NCBI RefSeq assembly: GCF_029892845.1
Contig: NZ_JARXVT010000004.1
Span: forward strand, 124,001 to 188,000
Source of the DNA: Aurantimicrobium minutum
GTDB taxonomy: Bacteria; Actinomycetota; Actinomycetes; Actinomycetales; Microbacteriaceae
Length of the DNA: 64,000 bases
Direction: 5' to 3'
The notes below the pieces were generated by a model, which saw nothing but the letters and a program-made list of their open reading frames with translations, was not told the DNA's origin and did not search any database. Both the position numbers and the translations under genes were made by a program. Of the stretch, positions 20,286 through 29,581 are shown one piece after another (positions within the stretch are counted from its first letter, which is position 1; the number at the start of each line of letters is the position of its first letter).

Positions 20286-21092
20286 ATGCGTAAGAACATG
20301 TCTGAATCAAAAGCAACTCGACGTAACGGTCGTCGTGGTCCATTGGCTTCTGTTGCACTCATCTTGATTGGCCTCGTAGCAACCGGTGGAGCATATGCAG
20401 CTCTCAGCACCGCATCAGCTAGTGCCTCCGTTGACCTCAGCTCCCCCGCTGTCATCGACGAGGGTCAGAAGCTGTTCGCTGCTAACTGCTCAACATGCCA
20501 CGGCCAGCAAGCTCAAGGAACTGCTAACGGTCCAAGCTTGATCGGTGTTGGTTCAGCTGCGGTTGATTTCCAGGTTGGTACTGGTCGTATGCCTATGCAG
20601 ATGTCCGGCCCACAGGCTGAACAGAAGCCTGTTCAGTTCACTGACGAGCAGACCAAAGCACTTGCTGCTTATGTAGCTTCTCTGGCACCTGGTCCAGCTA
20701 TCCCAGCTCAGTCTGAGCTTGAAGGTGGAAATGTTTCCAACGGTGGAGAGCTCTTCCGCATCAACTGTGCAATGTGCCACAACGTTGCTGGCGCTGGTGG
20801 AGCACTTACCGAAGGTAAGTACGCACCAGAACTCAAGGGTGTTGCTGCCGTTCACGTTTACGAAGCAATGCTTACTGGCCCTCAGAACATGCCTGTATTC
20901 AATGACTTGAACCTGTCCCCTGAAGAGAAGAAAGACATCATCTCTTACCTGACCTACATTCAGGAAAACCCTTCTGCTGGTGGTTTGGAACTTAGCAACT
21001 TGGGTCCAGTTTCTGAAGGTCTCTTCCTGTGGGTATTCGGCCTGGGTGCAATTGTTGCCTTGACCGTGTGGGTCACTGCGAAGTCAAACTAA
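20286..21092 (+). CDS. qcrC: bc1 complex dihaem cytochrome c subunit
   Basis: A 268-residue membrane-anchored cytochrome cc. A signal-like helix near residues 20-40 is followed by two cytochrome c domains with haem motifs CSTCHG (about 63) and CAMCHN (about 161), and a C-terminal anchor helix. The twin haem allows direct electron transfer to the aa3 oxidase without soluble cytochrome c, as known for actinobacteria. Axial Met candidates are in RMPMQM and NMPVF. The ATG at 20286 is chosen because MRKNM leads into the basic n-region; an ATG four codons on is possible. Confidence 0.95.
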   Translation: MRKNMSESKATRRNGRRGPLASVALILIGLVATGGAYAALSTASASASVDLSSPAVIDEGQKLFAANCSTCHGQQAQGTANGPSLIGVGSAAVDFQVGTGRMPMQMSGPQAEQKPVQFTDEQTKALAAYVASLAPGPAIPAQSELEGGNVSNGGELFRINCAMCHNVAGAGGALTEGKYAPELKGVAAVHVYEAMLTGPQNMPVFNDLNLSPEEKKDIISYLTYIQENPSAGGLELSNLGPVSEGLFLWVFGLGAIVALTVWVTAKSN

Positions 21093-21132
21093 GACTTTCA
21101 CGACGAGTTTAGTAAGAATCTTGAGGAGAAAC

Positions 21133-22197
21133 ATGGCTAAGAACGAGAGTGGCAAAGCCGATATCGTTCCTGCGAACAGCGCAGAAGCAACAGGAACAGG
21201 TGTTGTTGCACCAGATGCATTCGCTAACCCTGGTTTGCCACCCCACCGTCCACGTGTAACCGACCTTGATCCCAAGGCTGCCAAGCGTGCAGAACGTGTT
21301 GTCTACGTCTTGTTCTACCTGTCAATCGCAGCCAGCGTGTTCGCTGTCTACGCTTACATGTTCTTCCCCATCGAGCCTGAAAATGTTCACTCGGTTCGAA
21401 TGAACACCCTGTACCTCGGTCTTGGTATTGCTTTCTCTCTTCTTGCTATTGGTATTGCTGCTGTCCACTGGGGCAAGGCAGTTATGTCTGACAAGGAAGC
21501 CATTGATCACCGCCACCCAGTTCGAGGCACAGAGGAAACTCGTGCACGTGCTGTAGAAATCTTCCGTGAATCTGATGAAGAATCTGGATTTAGCCGTCGT
21601 ACACTCATTCGTAACGGTCTCATTGGCGCATTGATTGCATTCCCACTTCCTGCAATTGCGCTCTTCCGCGGACTTGCACCAATGGATGTTGACCCTAATA
21701 ACGAGCTCAAGCACACCTTCTGGAAGAAGGGTATGCGTTTGACTCGTGACCCACAGGGAACTCCAATCAAGGCGTCGGAACTCACCATTGGTTCCGCTTT
21801 CCAGGTCATTCCTGAAGGTCTCGTAGATCTTCCCGAGCACGAGATGCTCGATGCAAAGGCAAAGGCTGCAGTTCTTCTAGTTCGTTTGAAGAAGGAAGAT
21901 CTGAACTGGACCAGCGAGGAACGCGAAAGCTGGTCTTATGAGGGAATCGTCGCTTACTCGAAGATTTGTACTCACGTTGGTTGCCCTGTTGCCCTCTACG
22001 AGCAGCAGACACATCACCTCCTGTGCCCCTGCCACCAATCGCAGTTCGATATTGCGAATGAGTGTGCTGTGATCTTTGGACCTGCAGCTCGCCCTCTCCC
22101 CCAACTTCCCATCACTGTTGACGCAGAGGGTTACCTCGTTGCAACAAGCGATTTCACCGAACCTGTAGGACCTAGCTTCTGGGAGCGTGCTAATTGA
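21133..22197 (+). CDS. qcrA: bc1 complex Rieske iron-sulfur subunit
   Basis: A 354-residue protein with a long soluble N-terminus, three transmembrane helices (about 57-77, 92-114, 158-178) as in actinobacteria, and a C-terminal Rieske domain. The 2Fe-2S ligands are in CTHVGCP (about 285-291) and CPCHQSQFD (about 304-312). The ATG at 21133 has GAGGAG 6 nt upstream, which rules out the TTG at 21121. Its stop overlaps the qcrB start (TTGA). Confidence 0.96.
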   Translation: MAKNESGKADIVPANSAEATGTGVVAPDAFANPGLPPHRPRVTDLDPKAAKRAERVVYVLFYLSIAASVFAVYAYMFFPIEPENVHSVRMNTLYLGLGIAFSLLAIGIAAVHWGKAVMSDKEAIDHRHPVRGTEETRARAVEIFRESDEESGFSRRTLIRNGLIGALIAFPLPAIALFRGLAPMDVDPNNELKHTFWKKGMRLTRDPQGTPIKASELTIGSAFQVIPEGLVDLPEHEMLDAKAKAAVLLVRLKKEDLNWTSEERESWSYEGIVAYSKICTHVGCPVALYEQQTHHLLCPCHQSQFDIANECAVIFGPAARPLPQLPITVDAEGYLVATSDFTEPVGPSFWERAN

Positions 22198-23795
22198 GTA
22201 ACGTAACTGCACCTGCGCAAAGTGGTGTCGTAGGAAAATTCTCGAACTACCTCGACGAACGCACCAGTATTTCGGGTGCTGTCAAGGAATTCGGTCGCAA
22301 GGTATTCCCCGATCACTGGTCATTCCTTCTGGGTGAAGTTGCTCTCTACAGCTTCGTCATCATCCTTCTGACCGGTAGCTTCCTTACCTTCTTCTTCCAG
22401 GCTTCGATGACGCCTGTCCACTACGAAGGCTCTTACGTTCCCCTCAAGGGAATCGAGATGTCGGCAGCAATGGCCTCTACCCTGGATATCTCCTTCGATA
22501 TCCGTGGCGGCTTGCTCATGCGTCAGATTCACCACTGGGCAGCGCTTCTCTTCGTAGCGAGCATCGGTCTCCACATGCTCCGCGTCTTCTTCACTGGCGC
22601 ATTCCGCAAGCCTCGCGAATTGAACTGGTCGATTGGTTTCGTCCTGTTCGTTCTCGCAATGGCGGAAGGCTTCACCGGTTACTCACTTCCTGATGATCTG
22701 CTTTCCGGTAACGGTCTTCGAATCATTGACGGAATGGTCCTTGGTCTTCCCGTTGTTGGTACATGGATTACGTTCCTCCTCTTCGGTGGAGAGTTCCCAG
22801 GATCCGACATTGTGGGCCGTTTGTACTCACTGCACATTCTTCTTCTTCCTGCCTTTGTTCTGATTTTCATCGTGCTTCACTTGATGTTCGTCATCATTCA
22901 CAAGCACACTCAGTACCCTGGCCCCGGAAAGACAGAAGAGAACGTAGTCGGTTTCCCCATCCTTCCTGTTTACGCAGCAAAGGCTGGTGGATTCTTCTTC
23001 CTGGTATTCGGTGTTGTAGCACTTATCGGTGCAACAGTAACCATCAACCCGATTTGGAACTACGGTCCATACGACCCCTCCCCTGTGTCTGCAGGTACAC
23101 AGCCTGACTGGTACATCGGTTTTGCTGATGGTGCGCTCCGTCTGGTTCCACCACACCTCGAGACCTACTGGTTCGGCTACACCTGGTCGTGGAACATCAT
23201 CATTCCTGTTCTGCTCCTCGTTGTTTTCCTCGCAGCAGCATTTGCCTACCCCTTTGTAGAAGCTTGGGTTACTGGCGACAAGCGTGAACACCACCTGCTT
23301 GACCGCCCACGTAACGCACCTGTACGTACCGCAATCGGTGCTGCTGGTGTTACCTTCTACGCAGTCCTCTGGGCAGCAGCTTCTTCGGACATCATTGCTA
23401 CGCACTTCAAGGTAACAATGGAAGGTGTCATCAACACTCTGCAGATTATGCTGATTGTTGCTCCCATCATCGCCTTTATGACCGCAAAGCGAATTGCTCT
23501 GGCTCTTCAAAAGAAGGATCGTGAGATTCTCCTTCACGGTTTCGAAACAGGTCGCGTGGTTCGTCTTCCCGGTGGCGAGTACACCGAGGTGCACCAGCAG
23601 CTTGACGCATATGACCGTTGGCAGCTTGTCTCCTACAACGACAATGCTCCCATCATGCTTCGACCTAACCCTCAGGGAAAGATCACTGCTGGCATGCGAA
23701 TGCGAGCATCAATGTCTCGTTTCTTCTTCGAAGACCGTATTGCTCCTGTTTCGCAGGAAGAATACAAGCAAGCTCTCGAGCACGCTCACCACTAA
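22194..23795 (+). CDS. qcrB: bc1 complex cytochrome b subunit
   Basis: A 533-residue cytochrome b. Haem-ligating histidines lie in MRQIHHWAALLFVASIGLHMLR (about 104-125) and in YSLHILLLPAFVLIFIVLHLMF (about 208-229). The quinone-site region reads PDDLLSGNGLRI. The protein extends about 130 residues past the last helix, as in actinobacterial QcrB. It starts with TTG overlapping the qcrA stop by 4 nt. QcrB is the target of inhibitors such as telacebec in mycobacteria. Confidence 0.96.
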   Translation: MSNVTAPAQSGVVGKFSNYLDERTSISGAVKEFGRKVFPDHWSFLLGEVALYSFVIILLTGSFLTFFFQASMTPVHYEGSYVPLKGIEMSAAMASTLDISFDIRGGLLMRQIHHWAALLFVASIGLHMLRVFFTGAFRKPRELNWSIGFVLFVLAMAEGFTGYSLPDDLLSGNGLRIIDGMVLGLPVVGTWITFLLFGGEFPGSDIVGRLYSLHILLLPAFVLIFIVLHLMFVIIHKHTQYPGPGKTEENVVGFPILPVYAAKAGGFFFLVFGVVALIGATVTINPIWNYGPYDPSPVSAGTQPDWYIGFADGALRLVPPHLETYWFGYTWSWNIIIPVLLLVVFLAAAFAYPFVEAWVTGDKREHHLLDRPRNAPVRTAIGAAGVTFYAVLWAAASSDIIATHFKVTMEGVINTLQIMLIVAPIIAFMTAKRIALALQKKDREILLHGFETGRVVRLPGGEYTEVHQQLDAYDRWQLVSYNDNAPIMLRPNPQGKITAGMRMRASMSRFFFEDRIAPVSQEEYKQALEHAHH

Positions 23796-23805
23796 GCACA
23801 CAGAC

Positions 23806-23833
23806 AGAAAGCCCCTCTTCGGAGGGGCTTTCT
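23806..23833 (+). terminator. ctaE-qcrCAB operon terminator
   Basis: A 12-bp perfect stem AGAAAGCCCCTC/GAGGGGCTTTCT has a TTCG tetraloop, 11 nt after the qcrB stop. It is symmetric, so it can also end the convergent GyrI-like transcript. Confidence 0.85.
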
Positions 23834-23845
23834 TCATATCTACAG

Positions 23846-24460
23846 CTATAGAGGTTTTACTGGCTGCCTCAAGATCGTTTTGAGCTTGTCAGGTGCTGTC
23901 CTGCGCATATCGCTGAGATAAATCTCATGATGAAGACCGTTGAAGGTATAGCCGTTCTCTGGCATCACGACATCGTGCAAAGTGGATAGCACAGCACCTT
24001 CCCCAGAGAAGGGGCCTGTGTAGAGTGCTTGATAAGAAAGCCCCTCAGTAATGAATCTCAACTCTATGCTTGCTGCACAATCACTGCCTTTAGCGAGGGC
24101 TTTGGCCAAGGCAGCGTTGAAATGCTCTTCGGTAACCCACTCCGGAATTATGGAAAGTAATGTCCACTTCCAGGAAGTTCTTTTGTTTTCGGTGAATACA
24201 GAATAATCCTCGGCCCACCACAAAGCTTCTAGCGGAGGGATTACATAATCTTTTCCAGTTGCCGCTTTAGAGATGAATTTGAGCGGGTAGACAGTGGAAT
24301 ACAACGCTTGGATTGCCATGCTAAATTCGTCACTTTCAGGTGAACCCGATCCGTCCAGAGCGAGATACCGAAGAGGCGGAAGCTCTACCAACTCGAAGTC
24401 TGAATTCTTTGGCGCATAGAAGCTCTTCAAATACTTCTTGAAATCAAGTTTCTCTGACAT
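23846..24460 (-). CDS. GyrI-like small-molecule-binding protein
   Basis: A 204-residue soluble protein resembling the GyrI-like/AraC-effector-binding (SOUL-related) domain group. Recognisable lines are LDFKKYLKSFYAPKN at the start, LRYLALDGSGSPESDEFSMA and LYSTVYPLKF, then LEALWWAED. It has no DNA-binding domain, so it is not itself a regulator; stand-alone members bind hydrophobic or cationic compounds, and some hydrolyse small toxic molecules. The ATG at 24460 is preferred because TAACGT lies at -13 to -8. It sits alone between two respiratory operon terminators. Confidence 0.72.
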   Translation of the reverse strand: MSEKLDFKKYLKSFYAPKNSDFELVELPPLRYLALDGSGSPESDEFSMAIQALYSTVYPLKFISKAATGKDYVIPPLEALWWAEDYSVFTENKRTSWKWTLLSIIPEWVTEEHFNAALAKALAKGSDCAASIELRFITEGLSYQALYTGPFSGEGAVLSTLHDVVMPENGYTFNGLHHEIYLSDMRRTAPDKLKTILRQPVKPL

Positions 24461-24467
24461 ATGAACG

Positions 24468-24473
24468 ACGTTA
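24468..24473 (-). promoter_or_regulatory. GyrI-like gene -10 element, leaderless
   Basis: TAACGT is at -13 to -8 of the ATG at 24460, wedged between the start codon and the ctaF terminator. Confidence 0.45.
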
Positions 24474-24488
24474 CCTCTCAGCATAAAG

Positions 24489-24520
24489 AAAAGGCCTCAG
24501 AAGCGAATCTGAGGCCTTTT
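24489..24520 (-). terminator. ctaC-ctaD-ctaF operon terminator
   Basis: A 13-bp perfect stem AAAAGGCCTCAGA/TCTGAGGCCTTTT has a 6-nt loop, just after the ctaF stop. On the minus strand the 3' arm ends in TTTT. Confidence 0.85.
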
Positions 24521-24535
24521 CGTGAAGATTACGAT

Positions 24536-24955
24536 CTAGTGACCGAAGTTCCCACGGTAGTACTCGTAGGTCCATCCAGTGATTGCCACAAGGACAAATG
24601 GAATAGCCAAGAAAATAATCCAGAAACCAACTGCAAGACCGAGGAATGCAAGACCAACTGAGAAGCCAAGCACTAATGGCCACCAGCTCCAAGGAGCAAA
24701 ATGTCCGATGTTGGGATCTGCATCATCGATATCTGCTGTTGGCATGTCCTCAGGGAGGAGAATTCCACCTTGAGAGCGGTTAACCATGTTCAAGAAGAAC
24801 GCAATGAATGCTGCAAGAACTGCAGAAAGCAAAAGGCCAAGAGAACCAGTAGCTTCAAACTCATTACCGGCCAGGTGGTTCCAAACGATGTAGGCGACAC
24901 CTGACAGGAGGAAATACGCCCCTAGAACCAAAAGGATAACAATATTATTTTTCAT
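24536..24955 (-). CDS. ctaF: Cytochrome c oxidase subunit IV, actinobacterial type
   Basis: A 139-residue membrane protein with about four transmembrane helices (two at 6-60, two near 90-128), matching the actinobacterial subunit IV family. Its C-terminus ends WTYEYYRGNFGH, a common family ending. It is an accessory subunit of the aa3 oxidase within the bc1-aa3 supercomplex. It lies 5 nt downstream of ctaD in the ctaC-ctaD-ctaF operon. Confidence 0.93.
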   Translation of the reverse strand: MKNNIVILLVLGAYFLLSGVAYIVWNHLAGNEFEATGSLGLLLSAVLAAFIAFFLNMVNRSQGGILLPEDMPTADIDDADPNIGHFAPWSWWPLVLGFSVGLAFLGLAVGFWIIFLAIPFVLVAITGWTYEYYRGNFGH

Positions 24956-24960
24956 TGTTG

Positions 24961-26679
24961 TTAGGCCTTTACCTTTCCGGCGAGTGCAGGCTGACTGGTG
25001 TAACCACTAGGAGCAAGCTCAGGGTGGTTCAGGTCGAACGCAGGAGACTCGCTGCGGATACGTGGGATCGAAGTGAAGTTGTGTCGAGGTGTAGGACAAG
25101 CTGTCGCCCACTCGAGTGAACGTCCGTAACCCCATGGGTCGTTGACCGTGACTTTTGCGCCGTAACGTGCGGTGAGGTACACATTCAAAACGAATGGAAG
25201 AAATGAAACTGCCATCAAGAATGCACCGATAGTGGAGAGCTGGTTCATCCAGGTGAACCCATCTTCAGGCAAGTAGGTTGCGTAACGACGTGGCATTCCC
25301 ACAACACCTAGCCAGTGCTGTACAAGGAAGGTCATGTGGAAACTGATGAAGAACAACCAGAAGTGCCACATACCCAAACGCTCGTTGAGCATCTTTCCGG
25401 TCCACTTTGGCCACCAGAAGTAGAAACCACCAAACATTGCAAAGATCAAAGCTCCGACAATGACGTAGTGGAAGTGAGCCACGATGAAGTAGGAGTCAGA
25501 CAGGTGGAAGTCAAGAACTGGCGAAGCCAGGATAATTCCAGTCAGACCACCGAAGACGAAGTTGAAGATGAATGCCAGTGCGAACATCATTGGCGTCTCG
25601 AAGGTTACTGAACCGCGGAAGATTGTTCCGATCCAGTTGAAAATCTTCACACCGGTTGGTACTGCAATAAGCATTGTCAGCAGAGCGAAGAATGGCAGAA
25701 GTACAGAGCCCGTGACGTACATGTGGTGTGCCCACACAGTCATTGAAAGAGCACCAATCGAGATGGTTGCGTAAACCAATGTCTTGTAACCAAAGATGGG
25801 CTTTCGGCTGAATACAGGAATAATTTCCGATACCACACCAAAGAACGGGAGGGCAAGGATATAAACCTCTGGGTGACCGAAGAACCAGAACATGTGCTGC
25901 CAGAGAATTGCTCCACCAGTAGCAGCGTCGTAGACGTGTGCGCCGAAGATGCGGTCAGCAGCTAGACCGAAGAGTGCTACTGCAAGAACGGGGAACACGA
26001 GAATGGCCAAGATCGAGGTCACAAGAATGTTCCACGAGAAAATCGACATACGGAACATTGTCATACCAGGAGCACGCATGGTGATGATGGTGGTGATGAA
26101 GTTCACCGAACCCATGATTGTTCCGAAGCCACCAAGAGCAAGACCCATCACCCACATGTTTGAACCGATGCCAGGTGAGAACGTCGACGTCGAAAGAGGA
26201 GCATAGGCAAACCAACCGAAGCTTGCTGCGCCCTGAGGGGTGAGGAATCCACCAACAGTAATCAATGCACCGAAGAAGTAGAACCAGAAAGAAAGCATGT
26301 TCAAACGTGGGAATGCAACGTCTGGAGCACCAAGTTGAATTGGGAGAATTGCATTAGCAAAACCCGCAAACAGAGGTGTTGCCACCAGTAAGAGCATGAT
26401 GGTTCCGTGCATGGTGAACATCTGGTTGTACTGCTCTTTGGTCTGCAAAACGTTGAGACCTGGAGCGAAGAGCTGAGCACGGATGATCAGAGCCATGACG
26501 CCACCAAGAAGGAAGTACAAAATGGCTGTGATGTTGTACATGTGACCAATGACCTTGTGGTCGGTCGAGGTCAACCACTTCACAACAATGTTTCCCTTAG
26601 ACACTGGACGTGTGACGCCAACAGTCTGAGGCTTGCTTGTTGTGGTTACAACAGGGGTGGGAGTAAGAGTTGCACTCAT
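24961..26679 (-). CDS. ctaD: Cytochrome c oxidase (aa3) subunit I
   Basis: A 572-residue catalytic subunit with twelve transmembrane helices carrying haem a, haem a3 and CuB. The CuB/haem region is [17 protein letters not shown] (about 263-279), giving His and the Tyr of the cross-linked His-Tyr pair. HMYVTGS follows, and the haem ligands are in [15 protein letters not shown] (about 393-407). It reduces oxygen to water and pumps protons. An AGGGAAAAG ribosome binding site precedes the ATG. It lies 12 nt after ctaC. Confidence 0.97.
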   Translation of the reverse strand: MSATLTPTPVVTTTSKPQTVGVTRPVSKGNIVVKWLTSTDHKVIGHMYNITAILYFLLGGVMALIIRAQLFAPGLNVLQTKEQYNQMFTMHGTIMLLLVATPLFAGFANAILPIQLGAPDVAFPRLNMLSFWFYFFGALITVGGFLTPQGAASFGWFAYAPLSTSTFSPGIGSNMWVMGLALGGFGTIMGSVNFITTIITMRAPGMTMFRMSIFSWNILVTSILAILVFPVLAVALFGLAADRIFGAHVYDAATGGAILWQHMFWFFGHPEVYILALPFFGVVSEIIPVFSRKPIFGYKTLVYATISIGALSMTVWAHHMYVTGSVLLPFFALLTMLIAVPTGVKIFNWIGTIFRGSVTFETPMMFALAFIFNFVFGGLTGIILASPVLDFHLSDSYFIVAHFHYVIVGALIFAMFGGFYFWWPKWTGKMLNERLGMWHFWLFFISFHMTFLVQHWLGVVGMPRRYATYLPEDGFTWMNQLSTIGAFLMAVSFLPFVLNVYLTARYGAKVTVNDPWGYGRSLEWATACPTPRHNFTSIPRIRSESPAFDLNHPELAPSGYTSQPALAGKVKA

Positions 26680-26691
26680 CGCTTTTCCCTA

Positions 26692-27582
26692 CTACTTCGA
26701 CTCGGTAGCGGATGCAACAACATTCGCTTGGTTCTTGTTACGGTCATACTCGGTTCCGAGCTGACCTTCAAAGCCCTGCTCACGCAAGCTCTCGATGTAC
26801 GCGTCATATTCCTCTTGGGAAACAACCTTGACCTGGAAAAGCATCTGAGAGTGGAATTCACCACAGAGCTCTGCACACTTTCCTGCGTAGGTACCTTCGC
26901 GCTCAGGAATGATTGACATGACATTTGTCTTACCTGGAATCATGTCCTTCTTGTAGAGGAAGTCGATGACCCAGAAAGAGTGGATAACGTCGCGAGCGTT
27001 GAGCTGAATTTCGACCTTTTTGCCAACAGGCAAGTAAAGGGTCGGGATTGAAGATTCAAGAACAGAACCTTGTTCAGCTCCTTCTGAAAGATCGGGCTGA
27101 ACCTGGATGCCTGAATAGTAGACATCTTCATCGGTGTAGTTGAAGTCCCAAGCCCACTGCTTTCCAAAAGCTTGAATGGTGACATCAGGGTTATCAAAAC
27201 GCTGCTCAATGACTTCTTCATCACGAGCAGTGAGAGCAAAAAGACCAATGATGAGGATCAAAGGGATGACAGTGAAAAGAATTTCGATTGGCATGTTGTA
27301 GCGCAATTGAACAGGAAGTCCGGTGTCGGTCTTGCGGCGGCGGTAGACAACCATCGACCAGAGCATGAGGCCCCAAGCAATGAATCCGATTGCGAGAAGA
27401 ATAATCCAGCTGTTCACCCAGAAATCAGTAACGAGCTGGGTGTGGTTTGTAACTGGAGCAGCCCCAGATACGAAGCCGGGCATGTAACCCGCGAGCTCCT
27501 GATCGGTACATGCCGACAGGGCAAGTACGAGCGTTGCTGCAATTGGAACTGCAGCCCATCGGATTCGACGTGTAGAACGCAC
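26692..27582 (-). CDS. ctaC: Cytochrome c oxidase (aa3) subunit II
   Basis: A 296-residue subunit II. A lipoprotein signal with lipobox LSAC (Cys25) is followed by two transmembrane helices (about 50-75 and 92-115) and the cupredoxin domain. The CuA ligands lie in KCAELCGEFHSQM (about 228-240). It receives electrons from QcrC. GTG at 27582 has an AAAGG site; MRSTRRIRW gives the basic n-region. No ctaB or ctaA lies nearby. SURF1, an assembly factor, is encoded 33 kb away in this window. Confidence 0.96.
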   Translation of the reverse strand: MRSTRRIRWAAVPIAATLVLALSACTDQELAGYMPGFVSGAAPVTNHTQLVTDFWVNSWIILLAIGFIAWGLMLWSMVVYRRRKTDTGLPVQLRYNMPIEILFTVIPLILIIGLFALTARDEEVIEQRFDNPDVTIQAFGKQWAWDFNYTDEDVYYSGIQVQPDLSEGAEQGSVLESSIPTLYLPVGKKVEIQLNARDVIHSFWVIDFLYKKDMIPGKTNVMSIIPEREGTYAGKCAELCGEFHSQMLFQVKVVSQEEYDAYIESLREQGFEGQLGTEYDRNKNQANVVASATESK

Positions 27583-27717
27583 TATTGGCCTTTCACAAAC
27601 ACTTGTTCAAATTCGAAACATATCTATCCCGAACATTTCAACTCTACCCTCAGAAAGGGCTGTGAATGTGTAGCAACGTGCTGGATTTTCGCTCCTCAGA
27701 AGCGAAAAGGAAGTTCG

Positions 27718-28074
27718 TTAGTGGAAAGAGTCTCCGCAGGCACAGCTTCCTTCAGCATTGGGGTTATCAATGGTGAAACCCTGCTTCTGGATGGTGTCTT
27801 CAAAGTCGATAGTTGCGCCATCGAGATAAGGAACGCTCATCTTGTCGACAACAACTCCAACTCCCTCAAAATCAACAACCGCATCGGCGTCCATAGTGCG
27901 CTCATCGAAGTACAGCTGGTAAATCAGCCCCGAACATCCGCCTGGTTGCACGGCAATTCGTAGTCGAAGATCATCGCGACCTTCCTGTTCCAGGAGTGCG
28001 CGAACTTTCTGAGCAGCAGCATCGGTGAGACCAACGCCGTGTGCTTTGGTCTCAGCGGTTGTCGTTTCAGTCAT
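27718..28074 (-). CDS. erpA: Iron-sulfur cluster insertion protein (ErpA/IscA type)
   Basis: A 118-residue A-type carrier that passes Fe-S clusters to targets such as the Rieske protein. The three ligand cysteines are at GGCSGL (about 69) and the C-terminal GSCACG (about 112-114), the family pattern. The ATG at 28074 has AAGGAG 5 nt upstream; a GTG two codons earlier is less likely. The orthologous gene also lies beside the cta genes in mycobacteria. An imperfectly placed 8-bp hairpin follows at 27686-27708. Confidence 0.93.
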   Translation of the reverse strand: MTETTTAETKAHGVGLTDAAAQKVRALLEQEGRDDLRLRIAVQPGGCSGLIYQLYFDERTMDADAVVDFEGVGVVVDKMSVPYLDGATIDFEDTIQKQGFTIDNPNAEGSCACGDSFH

Positions 28075-28156
28075 TTCCACTCCTTGGAAGGGTTTGTCTG
28101 GGGTATTTCTATTCTAAAAGGACAAGGTGAATGTTGCCTGCAATATTCCTGAGAAC

Positions 28157-29539
28157 TCAAAGTTCACGAGAATTGCATTCCGCAAGAAATAGAAGATCCG
28201 CAACGATAGCTCGTTCAAAAGACTCAATATGCAAAGACTCATTTGGGCTGTGTGCTCGAGAATCGGGATCTTCAACTCCCGTGACTAAAACTTGTGCAGT
28301 TGGAAAAGCTGACACAAAGCTGGAGATAAAGGGAATGGATCCGCCCACACCCATCTCAACGACATCTTTCCCCCAGGCAGTAGTTAGAGAGTGAGAAATC
28401 GATTGTGCTGCCCAACCACTTGTGTCAGTAGAGAACGATTCGCCTAAATTAATGTCTTCAAAATCAACCTGAGCTCCATATGGAACGTTATTGAGAATGT
28501 GGTGACGGACAGCTTCGAAAGCATCTGAAGCTGATTGACCTGGTGCAACCCTGACGCTGATGCGAGCAGAAACACTAGGGAGTAATGTGTTTGAAGCATT
28601 GGCGACATCTGGAATGTCCATGCCTGTAACTGTGATCGAAGGCTGCGACCACAGTCGTTCAAGCACATGTCCATCACCGATAAGAGAGACTGCGTCTAGG
28701 ACACCGCTTTCGAGTCTCATTTGGTCATCTTCATACTCAGGTATCTGGGCAATTGAACGAGTAAGTCCCTCAACCTGAACTGAGCCAGTTTCGGAATAGA
28801 ACGAAGAGGTCAGCTTGGCAAAAGCCATAAAGGCATCTGGCACAGCACCACCAAACATGCCGGAATGCAATGCATGATCCAAAGTTCGCACCGTGAGTTT
28901 GAACGTGGCATTCCCCCGCAACGTAGTAGTGAGTGCTGGCGTTTCAAGATCCCAGTTCCCTGAGTCGGCAACAACAATGACGTCTGCCTCGAGCAAGGCG
29001 TGATGATCTTTCAAGAAGTTCTCAAATGACGGGGAGCCAAATTCTTCTTCTCCTTCAACAAAGAGAACAATCCCCAAATCAACATTCTCAACAAGTTCCG
29101 GAAGAAGACGAAGAGCTGAAATATGAGCCATGATGCCCGCCTTGTCATCTGCTGCACCACGACCAAAAAGACGTCCGTCTTTCTCAATTGGTTCAAATGG
29201 TTCACTCACCCACACCGCCAGGTCACCCGGAGGTTGAACATCATGGTGGGCGTAAAGCAGAATCGTGGGCTTTCCTTGAGCTGCCTGACGTCTCGCAACA
29301 ACAGCGGGCTGTCCCAATTCGTCGCTATCTGACTTCATCGCTCTCAGGATGTGAACTGTGTCAAACAAATTTGTTCCACGAGCCAACTCAGCAACTTGTT
29401 CAGCACTCTTCACCACCTGTGATGGATCAAAAGAAGACCAGGAAACCGAAGGGATACGGACCAATTGCGTGAGATCGTGCATTGATTGCGGAAAAGCTTG
29501 TGACACCATTGCACGAACGTCAGAAATTGAAGCAGTCAT
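28157..29539 (-). CDS. M20-family dipeptidase
   Basis: A 460-residue zinc peptidase of the M20/PepV-like group. Metal-site motifs are LLYAHHDVQPPGD (about 90-102), GRGAADDKAG (about 125-134) and the catalytic EGEEEFGSPSF (about 158-168). The lid/dimerisation domain follows, and the last His is in VEMGVGGSIPF and after. It should cleave dipeptides or similar amides in the cytoplasm. The ATG at 29539 has TAAGAT at -13 to -8; an upstream start would overlap the divergent gene's promoter. Confidence 0.9.
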   Translation of the reverse strand: MTASISDVRAMVSQAFPQSMHDLTQLVRIPSVSWSSFDPSQVVKSAEQVAELARGTNLFDTVHILRAMKSDSDELGQPAVVARRQAAQGKPTILLYAHHDVQPPGDLAVWVSEPFEPIEKDGRLFGRGAADDKAGIMAHISALRLLPELVENVDLGIVLFVEGEEEFGSPSFENFLKDHHALLEADVIVVADSGNWDLETPALTTTLRGNATFKLTVRTLDHALHSGMFGGAVPDAFMAFAKLTSSFYSETGSVQVEGLTRSIAQIPEYEDDQMRLESGVLDAVSLIGDGHVLERLWSQPSITVTGMDIPDVANASNTLLPSVSARISVRVAPGQSASDAFEAVRHHILNNVPYGAQVDFEDINLGESFSTDTSGWAAQSISHSLTTAWGKDVVEMGVGGSIPFISSFVSAFPTAQVLVTGVEDPDSRAHSPNESLHIESFERAIVADLLFLAECNSREL

Positions 29540-29544
29540 GCCGG

Positions 29545-29552
29545 TAATCTTA
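29545..29552. promoter_or_regulatory. Overlapping divergent -10 elements (M20 / DUF3043)
   Basis: The octamer TAATCTTA contains TAATCT (plus, 29545-29550) for the DUF3043 gene and TAAGAT (minus, 29547-29552) for the leaderless M20 gene. The two promoters cannot be bound by RNA polymerase at once. Confidence 0.5.
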
Positions 29553-29581
29553 TGGTCGAAGCTTTCAAACAAAGGAACATC

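Noticed and set aside
21121-21132. TTG start for qcrA four codons upstream
   Set aside because: It lies within the GAGGAG ribosome binding site of the ATG at 21133.
27686-27708. Inverted repeat TTTTCGCT/AGCGAAAA downstream of erpA as a terminator
   Set aside because: The 8-bp stem is AT-rich, with no T-run after it on the minus strand. Possible but too weak to list.
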